DNA of 64,000 bases from Virgifigura deserti (GTDB lineage: Bacteria; Pseudomonadota; Alphaproteobacteria; Dongiales; Dongiaceae): assembly GCA_003576685.1 (NCBI GenBank), contig QOZR01000002.1, positions 1-64,000 of the forward strand, in the 5' to 3' direction. Shown here in pieces: positions 25,169 to 34,297 of this stretch. A program made the translations under genes and the position numbers. The notes under the pieces are model-generated. The model was not told where the DNA came from. It made no database searches and was given only the letters and a program-made list of their open reading frames with translations. Numbering within the stretch: position 1 is the stretch's first letter; each line of letters begins with the position of its first letter.

Positions 25169-26596
25169 TCAAGCGGGCGTCGGCGTGGCTCCCGCCACGC
25201 TCCGCATCAGAAAGGCGGTTCGGCTGCGGAATCGCCAAGTGAGCAAGGCCGCCACCGTGACGAGGCCGAGCGCGAGCCCCCAGAACAGGCCAGGGCCGCC
25301 CAGGCCGAGCGGAAAGGCGAGGACATAGCCGCTCCCCAGGCCGACGATCCAATAGCCCGTGAGCCCCGCCAGGAACGGCACGGTCGTGTCCTTCAAGCCG
25401 CGCAGCGCGCCCGTCACCGAGACCTGAACGCCGTCGGCGATCTGGAAAATCGCGGTGATGCCGAGCAGAATGGCGGCAAGCGCCAGCACCTCGGCATTCG
25501 CCGGATCTTCGGTATCGAGATAGATCCCGGCGATCGCATCCGGGAACACCCACATCACGATGCTGACGACGGCCATGAAGGCGACGGTGAGCAAGATGCT
25601 GAGATAGCCCGCCTGGCGCGCCGCCGCCGCGCTGCCGATGCCGATGCCGTGCGCCACGCGATAGGTCGCCGCCTGGCTGATCGCCGCCGGAATCATGAAG
25701 GCGACCGAGGCCGAGACGATGGCGATCTGGCTGGCCGCCAGAACCGTCGCGCCGAGAACGCCCATCAGCACCGTCACGGCCGAGAACATCCCGACCTCCG
25801 CCGCCGTCACCCCGGCGACCGGCAGGCCGAGCCGCAGGATCTCGCGGCACTGCGCCCCGTCGATGCGGCCAAGCCCGCTGAACAGGTGATAGCCGCGGAA
25901 GACGGGCGAGAGCGCGACATGAGCCGCAAGCGCGCCGAACATCACCCAGCAGACGAAGCTGGTGCCATAACCCGCCCCCGCGACACCCAGCGCCGGCAGG
26001 CCGAACTTTCCGAACACCAGACTGTAGTTCGCCAACAAATTGAGTCCCACCGAGGCGACGCTGATCACCATGACCGATCCGGCTAGCGACAGGGCCGAGA
26101 CGAAGTTGCGCAGCACTGTGAACCACATATAGGGCAGGAAGCACCAGACGGCCGCCTGCAGATACTGCTCGGCCAGCAGCACCACCTGCTCGTCCTGGCC
26201 GAGCAGCCGGAGCACCGGCGCCAGATTCCAGCCAAGCCAAGTCGCCGGGATCGAGAGGGCGGTCGCGACCCACAGGCCCTGCCGCACACTGCGGCCGACC
26301 GCCGCGCCGTCGCCCGCGCCGTGCGCCTGGGCGACGAACACACCGACGATCGAGACGACGCCCATACAGATCAGCAGAAGGCTGATCAGCAGGTTCGCGG
26401 CGAGCCCGACCGCCGCCAGTTCGACGCTGCCGAGGCGACCGACGATGACTGTGTCCGTGAAGCTCATCGCCATTTCGGCGAGATAGGCGGCGGCCAGCGG
26501 CCCGGTGATTCGCAGAGTCGCACGCAGCTCCGCCTGCGGCGTCGGCATGCCGGCCGAAGCCCGGGTCGGACCGTTCGAGAGATCCGTCGCCTGCAT
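25169..26596 (-). CDS. MATE family efflux transporter (NorM type)
   Basis: 475 residues, about 12 membrane helices. Family signatures include RITGPLAAAYLAEMAMSFTDTVIVGRLG (about 29-56) and the second-half repeat LRLGLPVAGVTAAEVGMFSAVTVLMGVLG. The ends GFRSRTAFLMRSV are positively charged. It exports cationic drugs or metabolites against Na+ or H+. It lies between dxs and tlyA on the same strand, 61 bases after dxs and 18 bases before tlyA. Confidence 0.93.
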   Translation of the reverse strand: MQATDLSNGPTRASAGMPTPQAELRATLRITGPLAAAYLAEMAMSFTDTVIVGRLGSVELAAVGLAANLLISLLLICMGVVSIVGVFVAQAHGAGDGAAVGRSVRQGLWVATALSIPATWLGWNLAPVLRLLGQDEQVVLLAEQYLQAAVWCFLPYMWFTVLRNFVSALSLAGSVMVISVASVGLNLLANYSLVFGKFGLPALGVAGAGYGTSFVCWVMFGALAAHVALSPVFRGYHLFSGLGRIDGAQCREILRLGLPVAGVTAAEVGMFSAVTVLMGVLGATVLAASQIAIVSASVAFMIPAAISQAATYRVAHGIGIGSAAAARQAGYLSILLTVAFMAVVSIVMWVFPDAIAGIYLDTEDPANAEVLALAAILLGITAIFQIADGVQVSVTGALRGLKDTTVPFLAGLTGYWIVGLGSGYVLAFPLGLGGPGLFWGLALGLVTVAALLTWRFRSRTAFLMRSVAGATPTPA

Positions 26597-26613
26597 CGAG
26601 CCCTCACCACCTC

Positions 26614-26638
26614 CTCCGGCCGCACCGTCGGCCGGGAG
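26614..26638 (-). terminator. Hairpin after dxs
   Basis: CTCCGGCCG at 26614-26622 pairs with CGGCCGGGAG at 26629-26638 with one bulge and a six-base loop. It sits between the dxs stop and the MATE start, but no T-run follows, so terminator function is uncertain. Confidence 0.3.
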
Positions 26639-26657
26639 ACGGTGGGACTTGTCTCAA

Positions 26658-28580
26658 TCAGGCACGCACGGGGGCCTGATCGCTGTCGCGCCCGAGCGCC
26701 TGCAGCGCCGTGGCGACGATATGACGTGCGTTGAGACCGGCCTCGTCATACTGACGCTCCGGCTTATCCTGATCGATGAACCGATCGGGCAGGCATAGAG
26801 GCCGGATCTTCAGCCCGAGATCCAGCAGCCCGGCGGTCGCCAGGAACTGTAGCACATGCGAACCGAAACCGCCGATTGAACCTTCCTCGACGGTGATCAG
26901 CACGTCATGCTCGATCGCGAGGCGCCGGACGAGATCCTCGTCGAGCGGCTTGCAGAATCGGGCATCGGCCACGGTCGTCGACAGGCCGCGCGTCGCCAGA
27001 TCCTCCGCCGCCTTCAGGCACTCCTGCAGCCGCGTGCCGTACGACAGCAGCGCGACCGTCGTCCCTTCCTGCAGGATACGGCCCTTCCCGATCTCGAGCG
27101 GGACTCCTTCCGTCGGCAGATCGACGCCGCCCCCCTCGCCGCGCGGATAGCGGAAGGCGGAGGGGCGGTTGTCGATGGCCGCCGCCGTGGCAACCATATG
27201 CACCAGCTCCGCCTCGTCGGCCGCGGCCATCAGGACGAAGCCGGGCAGACAGCCGAGATAGGCGATATCATAGGCGCCGGCATGCGTCGCCCCGTCGGCG
27301 CCGACAAGGCCGGCCCGGTCGATCGCGAACCGCACCGGCAGTCGCTGGATCGCCACGTCATGCACAACTTGGTCATAGGCACGCTGTAGGAAGGTCGAGT
27401 AGATCGCGACGAAAGGCTTGAAGCCTTCGGTCGCGAGGCCGGCGGCGAAGGTGACGCCGTGCTGCTCGGCGATGCCGACATCGAAGCAGCGATCAGGGAA
27501 GCGGTCGCCGAACAAGTTCAGCCCCGTGCCATCCGGCATCGCCGCGGTGATGGCGACGATTCGCGGGTCGGCTTCGGCCTGGCGGATCAGGGACTCCGCG
27601 AACACGCGCGTATAGGTCGGCGCATTGGATGGCGCCTTCGCCAGCGTCCCAGTCACCACGTCGAACTTGCCGACACCGTGATACTTGTCGGCCGCGGCTT
27701 CGGCCGGGGCATAGCCGTGGCCCTTCTGGGTCACGACATGGATCAGCACCGGCCCTTCATTGGGGGCATCGCGCACATTCTTCAGCACTGGCAGCAGGTG
27801 GTCGAGATTGTGCCCGTCGATCGGCCCGATATAGTAGAAGCCCATCTCCTCGAACAGCGTGCCGCCGGTCATCAGGCCTCGGGCATACTCCTCGGCGCGC
27901 CGCGCCGTTTCCTTGAAGCTGTTCGGAAATCTCTTGGCCATCTCCTTGCCGAGGTGGCGGAACGACCGATAGGACTTCGACGACAGCAGGCGCGACAGGT
28001 ACGCGCTCATAGCCCCGACCGGCGGCGCGATCGACATGTCGTTGTCGTTGAGGATCACGATCAGGCGACTGTCCATCGACCCGGCATTGTTCATCGCCTC
28101 ATAGGCCATGCCGGCGCTCATCGCCCCGTCGCCGATCACGGCGATCACCTGGTTCTTGCCGCCGTCGAGATCGCGCGCCACCGCCATGCCGAGCCCGGCC
28201 GAGATCGAGGTCGAGCTGTGTGCGGCGCCGAACGGATCGTAGACGCTTTCCGAGCGCCGCGTGAAGCCACTCAGGCCGCCCCCCTGACGGAGCGTGCGGA
28301 TGCGGTCGCGCCGGCCGGTCAGAATCTTGTGAGGATAGCTCTGATGCCCGACATCCCAGATCACGCGATCGTTCGGTGTGTCGAAGAGGTAGTGCAGCGC
28401 CACCGTCAGCTCGATGACGCCAAGGCCTGCGCCCAAATGGCCGCCGGTGAGAGACACCGCCTCCACGGTCTCGGTCCGCAACTCGTCCGCCAACTGGCGC
28501 AACTGCTGTGGCTCGAGCAGGCGCAGATCGGCCGGATTACGGATATTGTCGAGCAGTGGCGTCTTGTTGGTCGTGGTCAA
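26658..28580 (-). CDS. dxs: 1-deoxy-D-xylulose-5-phosphate synthase
   Basis: 640 residues when started at TTG 28580, seven bases after GGAGAGGGA; the frame stays open to 28658 but the extension reads through a hairpin repeat and is unlikely. Thiamine diphosphate enzyme: [39 protein letters not shown], cofactor motif [32 protein letters not shown] and second-domain [17 protein letters not shown] with [15 protein letters not shown]. It makes DXP from pyruvate and glyceraldehyde-3-phosphate, feeding isoprenoids, thiamine and PLP. Downstream of ispA, with two strong hairpins in the intervening leader. Confidence 0.96.
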   Translation of the reverse strand: MTTTNKTPLLDNIRNPADLRLLEPQQLRQLADELRTETVEAVSLTGGHLGAGLGVIELTVALHYLFDTPNDRVIWDVGHQSYPHKILTGRRDRIRTLRQGGGLSGFTRRSESVYDPFGAAHSSTSISAGLGMAVARDLDGGKNQVIAVIGDGAMSAGMAYEAMNNAGSMDSRLIVILNDNDMSIAPPVGAMSAYLSRLLSSKSYRSFRHLGKEMAKRFPNSFKETARRAEEYARGLMTGGTLFEEMGFYYIGPIDGHNLDHLLPVLKNVRDAPNEGPVLIHVVTQKGHGYAPAEAAADKYHGVGKFDVVTGTLAKAPSNAPTYTRVFAESLIRQAEADPRIVAITAAMPDGTGLNLFGDRFPDRCFDVGIAEQHGVTFAAGLATEGFKPFVAIYSTFLQRAYDQVVHDVAIQRLPVRFAIDRAGLVGADGATHAGAYDIAYLGCLPGFVLMAAADEAELVHMVATAAAIDNRPSAFRYPRGEGGGVDLPTEGVPLEIGKGRILQEGTTVALLSYGTRLQECLKAAEDLATRGLSTTVADARFCKPLDEDLVRRLAIEHDVLITVEEGSIGGFGSHVLQFLATAGLLDLGLKIRPLCLPDRFIDQDKPERQYDEAGLNARHIVATALQALGRDSDQAPVRA

Positions 28581-28619
28581 TGCGGAGTCCCTCTCCGTTA
28601 ACGAAGGTCGCGCGGCCAA

Positions 28620-28669
28620 GCGGGTTTGTCTTGGCCGGGCCACGGATGGCCCGGCCAAGACAAACCCGC
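28620..28669. repeat. Perfect 23-bp inverted repeat, hairpin 1 between ispA and dxs
   Basis: The arms at 28620-28642 and 28647-28669 are perfect complements (left arm begins GCGGGTTTGTC, ends GGGCCA) with a four-base CGGA loop. On the minus-strand transcript it lies 40 bases before the dxs TTG start. It has no T-run on the dxs side. It could attenuate or stabilise the ispA-dxs message, or be a mobile palindrome. Confidence 0.9.
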
Positions 28670-28683
28670 AGACTCTTGAATCC

Positions 28684-28732
28684 GGCAGGTTTTCCGAACC
28701 CGGCCATGGCAGCCGGGTTCGGAAAACCTGCC
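28684..28732. repeat. Perfect 21-bp inverted repeat, hairpin 2 between ispA and dxs
   Basis: The arms at 28684-28704 and 28712-28732 are perfect complements (core GCAGGTTTTCCGAACCCGGC) with a seven-base loop. It begins four bases after the ispA stop on the minus strand and is 14 bases from hairpin 1. The two hairpins share the outline GC-x-GGTTT at their bases and CCGG near the loop, so they look like related elements placed in tandem. Confidence 0.9.
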
Positions 28733-28735
28733 TGG

Positions 28736-29653
28736 TCAGCGGCGCCGGGCGACGACGAACCCCGCCATGCCCCGCAGAAGGTCTGCCTTTTCATCAAAGA
28801 AATCAAGATGCCGGACTGCCTGCTGGGCCAGCAGCTCCGCCTGGGCGCGGGCCCGCTCGACCCCCAGAATCGACACGAACGTCGCCTTTCCGGCGGCTTG
28901 GTCGCGGCCTATCGATTTGCCGACGGTCGCCTCGCTGCCCTCGACGTCGAGCAGGTCGTCAGTGATCTGGAAGGCAAGGCCGAGGTCGTGCGCATAGGCG
29001 TGAAGCGCCTGGCGCGCCGTCTCCGAAGCACGGCCCAGAATCGCGCCCGCCTCGCAGGAAAAGGCGATGATCTCGCCGGTCTTCAGACGCTGCAACCGGG
29101 TGATGGCGCCGATATCCAGCTCGAGATCCTCCGCCTCGAGATCGAGCATCTGACCGCCGACCATGCCATTGGCGCCGGCCGCCCGGGCCAGCGACAAGGC
29201 GAGCTGCGCGCGAACCTGCGCGTCGCCATGGGTATCGGGGTCCGCCAGCACCTCGAAGGCGAGCGTCAGCAGCCCGTCGCCGGCGAGAATTGCCGTCGCC
29301 TCGTCGAACTCCCGGTGCAGCGTGGGACGGCCGCGTCGAAGATCGCTGTCGTCCATCGCCGGCAGATCATCATGCACCAGACTATAGCAATGCAGCATCT
29401 CAACCGCGGCAGCGACGCGCAGTGCGCTCTCCTGAGCTACCTCGAACAGGCTCGCGCTGCTCAGCACCAGGAACGGCCGAATCCGCTTGCCGCCGCCCAT
29501 CGTCGCATAGCGCATCGCCTCGGCCAGCCGATGTTCGGGCCCGATCGCCGCCGGCAGCAGCCGGTCCAGCATCGTGTTGACCGCCGCGGCGGCCTCGCTC
29601 AAGGCGCTGTCGATCGCCTCCGAGTCCTTCAGAGGCAGGTCCTTGGGAGCCAA
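28736..29653 (-). CDS. ispA: Polyprenyl synthetase, farnesyl diphosphate synthase type
   Basis: 305 residues. Both aspartate-rich motifs are present: first [17 protein letters not shown] (DDxxxxD type of bacterial FPP synthases, near 97-113) and second [29 protein letters not shown] near 54 binds isopentenyl diphosphate, and the end reads [20 protein letters not shown]. It condenses IPP with DMAPP/GPP to farnesyl diphosphate. It follows xseB by eight bases and precedes dxs, the classical xseB-ispA-dxs order. Confidence 0.95.
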   Translation of the reverse strand: MAPKDLPLKDSEAIDSALSEAAAAVNTMLDRLLPAAIGPEHRLAEAMRYATMGGGKRIRPFLVLSSASLFEVAQESALRVAAAVEMLHCYSLVHDDLPAMDDSDLRRGRPTLHREFDEATAILAGDGLLTLAFEVLADPDTHGDAQVRAQLALSLARAAGANGMVGGQMLDLEAEDLELDIGAITRLQRLKTGEIIAFSCEAGAILGRASETARQALHAYAHDLGLAFQITDDLLDVEGSEATVGKSIGRDQAAGKATFVSILGVERARAQAELLAQQAVRHLDFFDEKADLLRGMAGFVVARRR

Positions 29654-29661
29654 CCTGGACC

Positions 29662-29913
29662 TCAGTCCAGCCGCGCAGGCTCGGTGGAAACGGCGCCATC
29701 GGCGCCGAGAACGATCTTGTCGACCTTGGCCTGGGCCTCGGTCAGCTTCGCCTCGCAGTGACGCTTGAGCGCCACGCCGCGCTCGTAGGACTGGACGGCT
29801 TCATCGAGCTTGCTTTCGCCCTTTTCCAGGGATTTCACCAGCATCTGCAGCTCGTTGAGCGCATCCTCGAAGCTCATCCGCGCGATGTCCGGCGACGGAT
29901 TACGGTCGGCCAT
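29662..29913 (-). CDS. xseB: Exodeoxyribonuclease VII small subunit
   Basis: 83 residues. The XseB domain is clear: FEDALNELQMLVKSLEKGESKLDEAVQSYERGVALKRHCEAKL (15-57), forming the helical hairpin that packs on XseA. The C-terminal tail (DGAVSTEPARLD) is variable. First gene of the xseB-ispA-dxs unit. Confidence 0.93.
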   Translation of the reverse strand: MADRNPSPDIARMSFEDALNELQMLVKSLEKGESKLDEAVQSYERGVALKRHCEAKLTEAQAKVDKIVLGADGAVSTEPARLD

Positions 29914-29959
29914 TCCTTCTCCTCAGTTCGTTCGATAAATTTGGAGGTTGGCGGCGACT

Positions 29960-30946
29960 CTAGTCGCCTCTCGGCGAGCCAGCAAGGGCGGCCGCGGACC
30001 GATCTCCGCGTCCCGGCTCGACACAGGCCATCAGGCTCCGCACATGGACGGCCGCGCAGGACGCCAGCGCTCCGAGGTCATAGCCGCCCTCCAGCGCCGA
30101 GACGACGCGCCCGCCACAGCACTCGTCGGCCACTTGCAGCAGCTGCTCCGTGACCCAGGCGTAGTCCTCCTCATCCAGATTGAGCGACGCCAGCGGGTCG
30201 TCCCGATGGGCGTCGAACCCGGCGGAGATCAGCAGCAGCTCGGGCCGGAACACCCGGAGCGCCGGCAGCACGGTACCGGTCATCGCCTCTCGAAACTCCT
30301 GCGATCCCGCCATCGCCGACAGCGGCGCGTTGCAGATATTGCCGGCGCCGGTCTCGCTCTCGGCACCGGTTCCCGGATAGAACGGCCATTGGTGCGTCGA
30401 GCCATAGAAAAGGCCCGGATCACGCTCGAACATATGCTGCGTGCCGTTGCCGTGATGCACGTCGAAATCGATCACGGCGACACGGTTCAGCCCGTGCACG
30501 GCGCGCGCATGCGCGGCCCCGGCCGCCACCTGATTGAACAGGCAGAAGCCCATCGCCTGCGCGGCCTCGGCATGATGCCCCGGCGGCCGGATCGCGCAGA
30601 AGGCGTTCCGTGCCTCGCCCGCCATAACGGCATCGATCGCGGCACAGACGGCCCCCACCGCGCGCAACGCCGCCTCGCCCGAGGCGGGCGACATATAGGT
30701 GTCGGGATCGAGGCTGACCGTGCCGCTTTCCGGCACCGACTGCAGCAGCTGGTCGACGAAGGACCGCGGATGGACGCGGGCCACCTGCTCCGGGTCCGCC
30801 GCCGGCGCCTCGCGCCGTTCGAGACTCGCGAACGCGGGATCCTCCAGAGCCGCCAGAACGGCTTTCAGCCGCTCCGGGCGCTCCGGATGCATCGGTCCCG
30901 GATTGTGATCGATGCAGGCGGGATGGGTGTAGAGCAGGGTCGTCAT
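29960..30946 (-). CDS. Histone deacetylase family protein (acetylpolyamine amidohydrolase-like)
   Basis: 328 residues starting at MTTLLYTHPACIDHNPGPMHPERPERL, the usual N-terminus; a longer frame to 30994 is less likely. Zinc/active-site motifs of class II HDAC-like amidohydrolases are seen: RPPGHHAEAAQAMGFCLFNQ, VIDFDVHHGNGTQHMF, LLISAGFDAHRDDPLAS and SALEGGYDLGALA. It removes acetyl or similar acyl groups from an unknown small molecule or protein lysine in the cytoplasm. It is upstream of xseB (46-base gap, same strand). Confidence 0.92.
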   Translation of the reverse strand: MTTLLYTHPACIDHNPGPMHPERPERLKAVLAALEDPAFASLERREAPAADPEQVARVHPRSFVDQLLQSVPESGTVSLDPDTYMSPASGEAALRAVGAVCAAIDAVMAGEARNAFCAIRPPGHHAEAAQAMGFCLFNQVAAGAAHARAVHGLNRVAVIDFDVHHGNGTQHMFERDPGLFYGSTHQWPFYPGTGAESETGAGNICNAPLSAMAGSQEFREAMTGTVLPALRVFRPELLLISAGFDAHRDDPLASLNLDEEDYAWVTEQLLQVADECCGGRVVSALEGGYDLGALASCAAVHVRSLMACVEPGRGDRSAAALAGSPRGD

Positions 30947-31329
30947 GATGCTTTCCTTCTCTTCCGCCGGCGCAACCGAAAGCACACGCGGCATGTCGAT
31001 AAGGCATTTCCACGGTTATGTAACGCATTCCCTCGCGAGCGCACGCGAAAAACGACTCGCCCGCTAGGGACGGGCTGTTCCGTACAGGATGACACAGCGC
31101 TCTTGCAGAATGAAAGCGATCGGTTCAGGCTGATCGTGAGGCGGTGGTCATTTCCTCCGAGCGGTGAGCATCACGACTCCCGGGATTTGGTGATGGCCGG
31201 TCCGGCGCGCCCAACGGACACGAGACCCCGACCACCGGCAGCGGCGCTCCTTAAGCATCATGTTTGCGACGCGGCGGCTCTCTTCGCTCAAGGGCCTGTC
31301 ACGCAGTCCTACAAGCTGTGGAGGCGCTC
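30947..31329. other. Divergent intergenic region, 383 bases
   Basis: No gene of its own is supported here. It separates the HDAC-like gene (minus) from the PEP-CTERM gene (plus), so both promoters should be inside. I could not pick a convincing -35/-10 pair. A GGAGG ribosome site lies at its right end, seven bases before the ATG at 31330. Confidence 0.5.
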
Positions 31330-32133
31330 ATGAACGTTCCACACCTTCTGAGATCGGCGGTGAGATCGTTGTTTCGCCGGCCGGTCGGCTTCATCGTGCT
31401 CGCTCTCTGGCTGGCCCCCGCCTCGGGCCATGCGGTCCTCGTACAAGTTGGCTTCCCCGGTGCCGGCGGCGTTCGGATCGCCGACAACGCCGCCGACGAT
31501 CTTGCGCCGGCGACGGCCGGCACGATTCGCTTCGAGCAGGAGATCATCGACCCGGGCGACCGCAATGTACGATTCATTACGAGCGGCACGGTCACCGAGA
31601 ACATCGATCCCGGCAAATCAGCGGTGCTGACACTGACGGAGTTCGACGTGCGAGCGACCGGCACTGGGCGGGTCAGCGACATCATCGTGTTCGAGACCGG
31701 CATCTTCGCGCCGATCCCGCCGCCATCGACCGGCACGGTCCATCTCGATGGCCAATATCGCGTGTTCCGGGCTGAAGGAGGTCAGAGGATCCTGAATGCC
31801 GATGTCGAGTTCCTCGGTTTCGCGAATGCCGTCCAGATCGGCATCGTTGATCCCCCACCGGCCCGGAACGCGGCATCGCCGGTCGGGTTTGCGCCGGCCG
31901 ACGTCACGAGGGCGCTTGCCAATCCGGTCACCCGCCTGTTCGGTCATCTGGCCTTCCGGCTCGAGCCGGGCGACGCCATTCGGCTCCCCACGAGCGCGCG
32001 CGTGGCCGTTGTTACTCCGGAGCCGGGCTCGCTTCTGTTGCTGGCCGTCGGCCTTGCGGTCGTGATGATCCTGCGGGCTGGATGCTATCCGAAGACAGTC
32101 ACAGGCGGTTCACTGGAATCTTCAGATAGGTGA
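31330..32133 (+). CDS. PEP-CTERM sorting-domain protein, unknown function
   Basis: 267 residues. A long signal peptide with basic start (RSAVRSLFRRP) and hydrophobic core (VGFIVLALWLAPASGHA) leads a mostly beta, low-charge exported domain of about 190 residues with no recognised fold. Near the C-terminus comes VVTPEPGSLLLLAVGLAVVMILRAG (about 227-251): a PEP motif, a hydrophobic helix and an arginine, the exosortase recognition layout. Unusually, 16 more residues follow, in the segment overlapping the convergent gene at 32099. No exosortase is in the window. Start supported by GGAGG seven bases upstream. Confidence 0.75.
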   Translation: MNVPHLLRSAVRSLFRRPVGFIVLALWLAPASGHAVLVQVGFPGAGGVRIADNAADDLAPATAGTIRFEQEIIDPGDRNVRFITSGTVTENIDPGKSAVLTLTEFDVRATGTGRVSDIIVFETGIFAPIPPPSTGTVHLDGQYRVFRAEGGQRILNADVEFLGFANAVQIGIVDPPPARNAASPVGFAPADVTRALANPVTRLFGHLAFRLEPGDAIRLPTSARVAVVTPEPGSLLLLAVGLAVVMILRAGCYPKTVTGGSLESSDR

Positions 32134-33001
32134 CGCCATTGGCCTCGGGCGGTGGCAGGTGGCCGCCGCGCATGTTGACCTGAAGGGCCGGCAGAATCAG
32201 GTTCGGCGCTTCCAGTTCCACGTCCCGCGCTTCACGGCGCTTCACAAACTCGACCTCGCCGACGCCGACGATATGCTTGTTTTGGGTCCTCTGGGCCGCC
32301 ACGCTGCTCTCCCAAGCGAAGGATCGGCCGTCGGGTCCATAGTCGTGGCCGGTAAAGACGCGGGTGTGGTCGGGCAGGCGAAGAAGGCGCTGGATCGAGC
32401 GATAGAGCGTCCGGGCGTCGCCGCCGGGAAAGTCGCAGCGCGCGGTCCCGTAATCCGGCATGAACAGCGCATCGCCAACAAAGACTGCATCGCCGATATG
32501 ATAGCTGACGCAGCCGGGTGTGTGTCCCGGCGTATGGAGCACGGTCCCTTCCAGCGCGCCGATGCGGAACCGCTCGCCATCGACGAACAGATGATCGAAT
32601 TGCGAACCGTCCGGCGTGAAGCCGTCCGTCACATTGAACAGCCGGGCGAAGGTCTCCTGGATCCCGACGACGCCCGCGCCGATGCCGGTGCGACCGCCAA
32701 GCTTCTTCTGCAGATAGGGCGCCGCGGTCAGGTGATCGGCATGGAGATGCGTTTCGAGAATCCACTCGACCTTGAGGTCATGCGTCAACGCCGCCGCCGC
32801 CAGCGCATCGGCCGATTCCGTTCCCGTGCGCCCCGCCTTATGGTCGTAATCCAGCACCGTGTCGATCAGGGCCGTCGCCCGCGAGATCGGGTCGGTTACC
32901 AGATAGGTCACCGAAAAGGTCGGCTTGTGAAAGAAGCCAGTCACCTCGGGTGTCGTTACCTCGCGATGTTCGCGGCCATCGGTCGCTGAAGACACCGCCA
33001 T
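32099..33001 (-). CDS. MBL-fold metallohydrolase, persulfide dioxygenase-like
   Basis: 300 residues. The metal motif H85-x-H87-x-D89-H90 (ETHLHADHL), then HTPGHTPGCVSYHIGD, FVGDALFMPDYGTARCDFPGG and FTGHDYGPDGR. Together with DPISRATALIDTVLDYD near 37-53 these match the ETHE1/Blh branch rather than glyoxalase II. That branch oxidises glutathione persulfide in sulfide detoxification, using one iron. The last 35 bases overlap the PEP-CTERM frame on the other strand. Confidence 0.88.
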   Translation of the reverse strand: MAVSSATDGREHREVTTPEVTGFFHKPTFSVTYLVTDPISRATALIDTVLDYDHKAGRTGTESADALAAAALTHDLKVEWILETHLHADHLTAAPYLQKKLGGRTGIGAGVVGIQETFARLFNVTDGFTPDGSQFDHLFVDGERFRIGALEGTVLHTPGHTPGCVSYHIGDAVFVGDALFMPDYGTARCDFPGGDARTLYRSIQRLLRLPDHTRVFTGHDYGPDGRSFAWESSVAAQRTQNKHIVGVGEVEFVKRREARDVELEAPNLILPALQVNMRGGHLPPPEANGVTYLKIPVNRL

Positions 33002-33093
33002 CGACTTTCCTCCCGCCTAGCTCAGTGGAACGGAAAGATCATACGATAGGAAACCGCCATCCCGAAGCGCTTCCGGTTGGCAAGTCAGGAGAA

Positions 33094-33119
33094 GGCCCGC
33101 CGGGCAAGTCCGGCGGGCC
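33094..33119 (-). terminator. Terminator hairpin after the YsnF-type gene
   Basis: GGCCCGCCGG at 33094-33103 and CCGGCGGGCC at 33110-33119 form a perfect 10-bp stem with a six-base loop. Read on the minus strand it lies 35 bases after the YsnF-type stop and is followed by TTCTCCT, a weak T-rich end. Confidence 0.6.
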
Positions 33120-33153
33120 GTCGCAGAGTGAATCCGAACCGATCGGCGACCGG

Positions 33154-34221
33154 TCAAGGCCGCCGCGGCGTCTCCGGAGCCCGGGGAGCATTCGTGTCTT
33201 CAATGTTCTCCACCTCGACATCCGTCCGCCGGACCTTATCGCGGATATGCTCCTCGCGGGTCTCGGCGTCCTTGCCGACGACGACTTCCTCGACCACCCG
33301 CGCTTCCTTCGAGATGACCGCCTCTTCGTCGGTTTCCTTCACCTCGACCCAGCGTTCCTTGAAGGCCTCGCCGGCCTCGGCCGGATCCGCCGGCCGATCC
33401 ACCGGGCGGCGTTCCACGTGAACGGTCTCGTCGCGCAACTGGATGGCCTCGTCGACCGGCCGCTCAGTGACATAGCTGCGAACGCGAACGCCACCGCGCT
33501 CGACCTCGCGTTTGCCGACTTGAACATTCTCCTCGACAATGGGGATGTGGGCCTCGCGGTCCCCGGTACGCTCTGCAGTCGCGGCACCTGTCGTCGCTGC
33601 ACGATCCTGCGTCATCTCGGCGGCGGTATAGGGCGCCGCTTCCGCATCGAAACCGGTCCAGCCGCTCTCGCGCCACTGGCTGGCCCGTGTTTCGATATCG
33701 ACCGGGTCGTGCCGCTCCATCAAGGCCGCGGCACGGTCGACATCGGCCTCGTCAGCGCGCACCGCGACCAACGTGCCACCGCGGCGCACGCCTTCCGCGT
33801 AATAGCCGGCTTCCTCCTCGGGCACGCCGGCATCGGTCAGCGCGCCGATCAGGCCGCCGGCAAGCGCACCCGTGCCGGCGCCGACCAGCGTGGCGGCGAG
33901 CGGACCGGCGGCCACGACGGGACCGATGCCCGGGATGGCAAGCGCACCCAGCCCGACCAGGAGTCCGCCGATGCCGCCGACGGCAGCGCCGATACCGGCG
34001 CCCGTGGCCGTGCCGCTGGTGTCGTCGGTCGCAGCGGTGGGGGCCGCGGCGGTGGGAGTCCCGACAGCGGCAGTTCCGGCTTCATCGGAATAGATGCCAT
34101 CAGCGTTGTTGGCCATCAGGCTGATATCGTCACGCCGGAAGTCGGCGTCGGCGAGATCCTGCACCGTGCGCTGCGCCGACGGAAAGTCGTCATAGAGAGC
34201 GACTACGGTTTTGGTCATCAC
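33154..34221 (-). CDS. YsnF/AvaK (DUF2382) domain stress protein with glycine-zipper region
   Basis: 355 residues in three parts. Residues 1-60 resemble the general-stress flap seen in such proteins (TKTVVALYDDFPSAQRTVQDL). Residues 70-150 are a Gly/Ala-rich hydrophobic segment (GIGAAVGGIGGLLVGLGALAIPGIGP) of glycine-zipper type. Residues 220-335 are the charged DUF2382/YsnF repeat region (IPIVEENVQVGKREVERGGVRVRSYVTERPV, VEVKETDEEAVISKEARVVEEVVVGKD). Function is unknown beyond stress association. Last of three minus-strand genes of the same theme. Confidence 0.85.
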   Translation of the reverse strand: MMTKTVVALYDDFPSAQRTVQDLADADFRRDDISLMANNADGIYSDEAGTAAVGTPTAAAPTAATDDTSGTATGAGIGAAVGGIGGLLVGLGALAIPGIGPVVAAGPLAATLVGAGTGALAGGLIGALTDAGVPEEEAGYYAEGVRRGGTLVAVRADEADVDRAAALMERHDPVDIETRASQWRESGWTGFDAEAAPYTAAEMTQDRAATTGAATAERTGDREAHIPIVEENVQVGKREVERGGVRVRSYVTERPVDEAIQLRDETVHVERRPVDRPADPAEAGEAFKERWVEVKETDEEAVISKEARVVEEVVVGKDAETREEHIRDKVRRTDVEVENIEDTNAPRAPETPRRP

Positions 34222-34297
34222 GAATCTCCTTGTATTGGGTTTCGGTATGAAGCGGCTGTGCCGCGAGCAGTCCGCGATGGGATGGAATCCTCTCGGG

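Noticed and set aside
28581..28658. 26-residue N-terminal extension of Dxs
   Set aside because: It reads through one arm of hairpin 1, is not Dxs-like, and the TTG at 28580 has a good GGAGAGGGA site.
30947..31329. tRNA or small RNA in the 383-base gap
   Set aside because: No cloverleaf, CCA-type end or strong hairpin could be found by eye.
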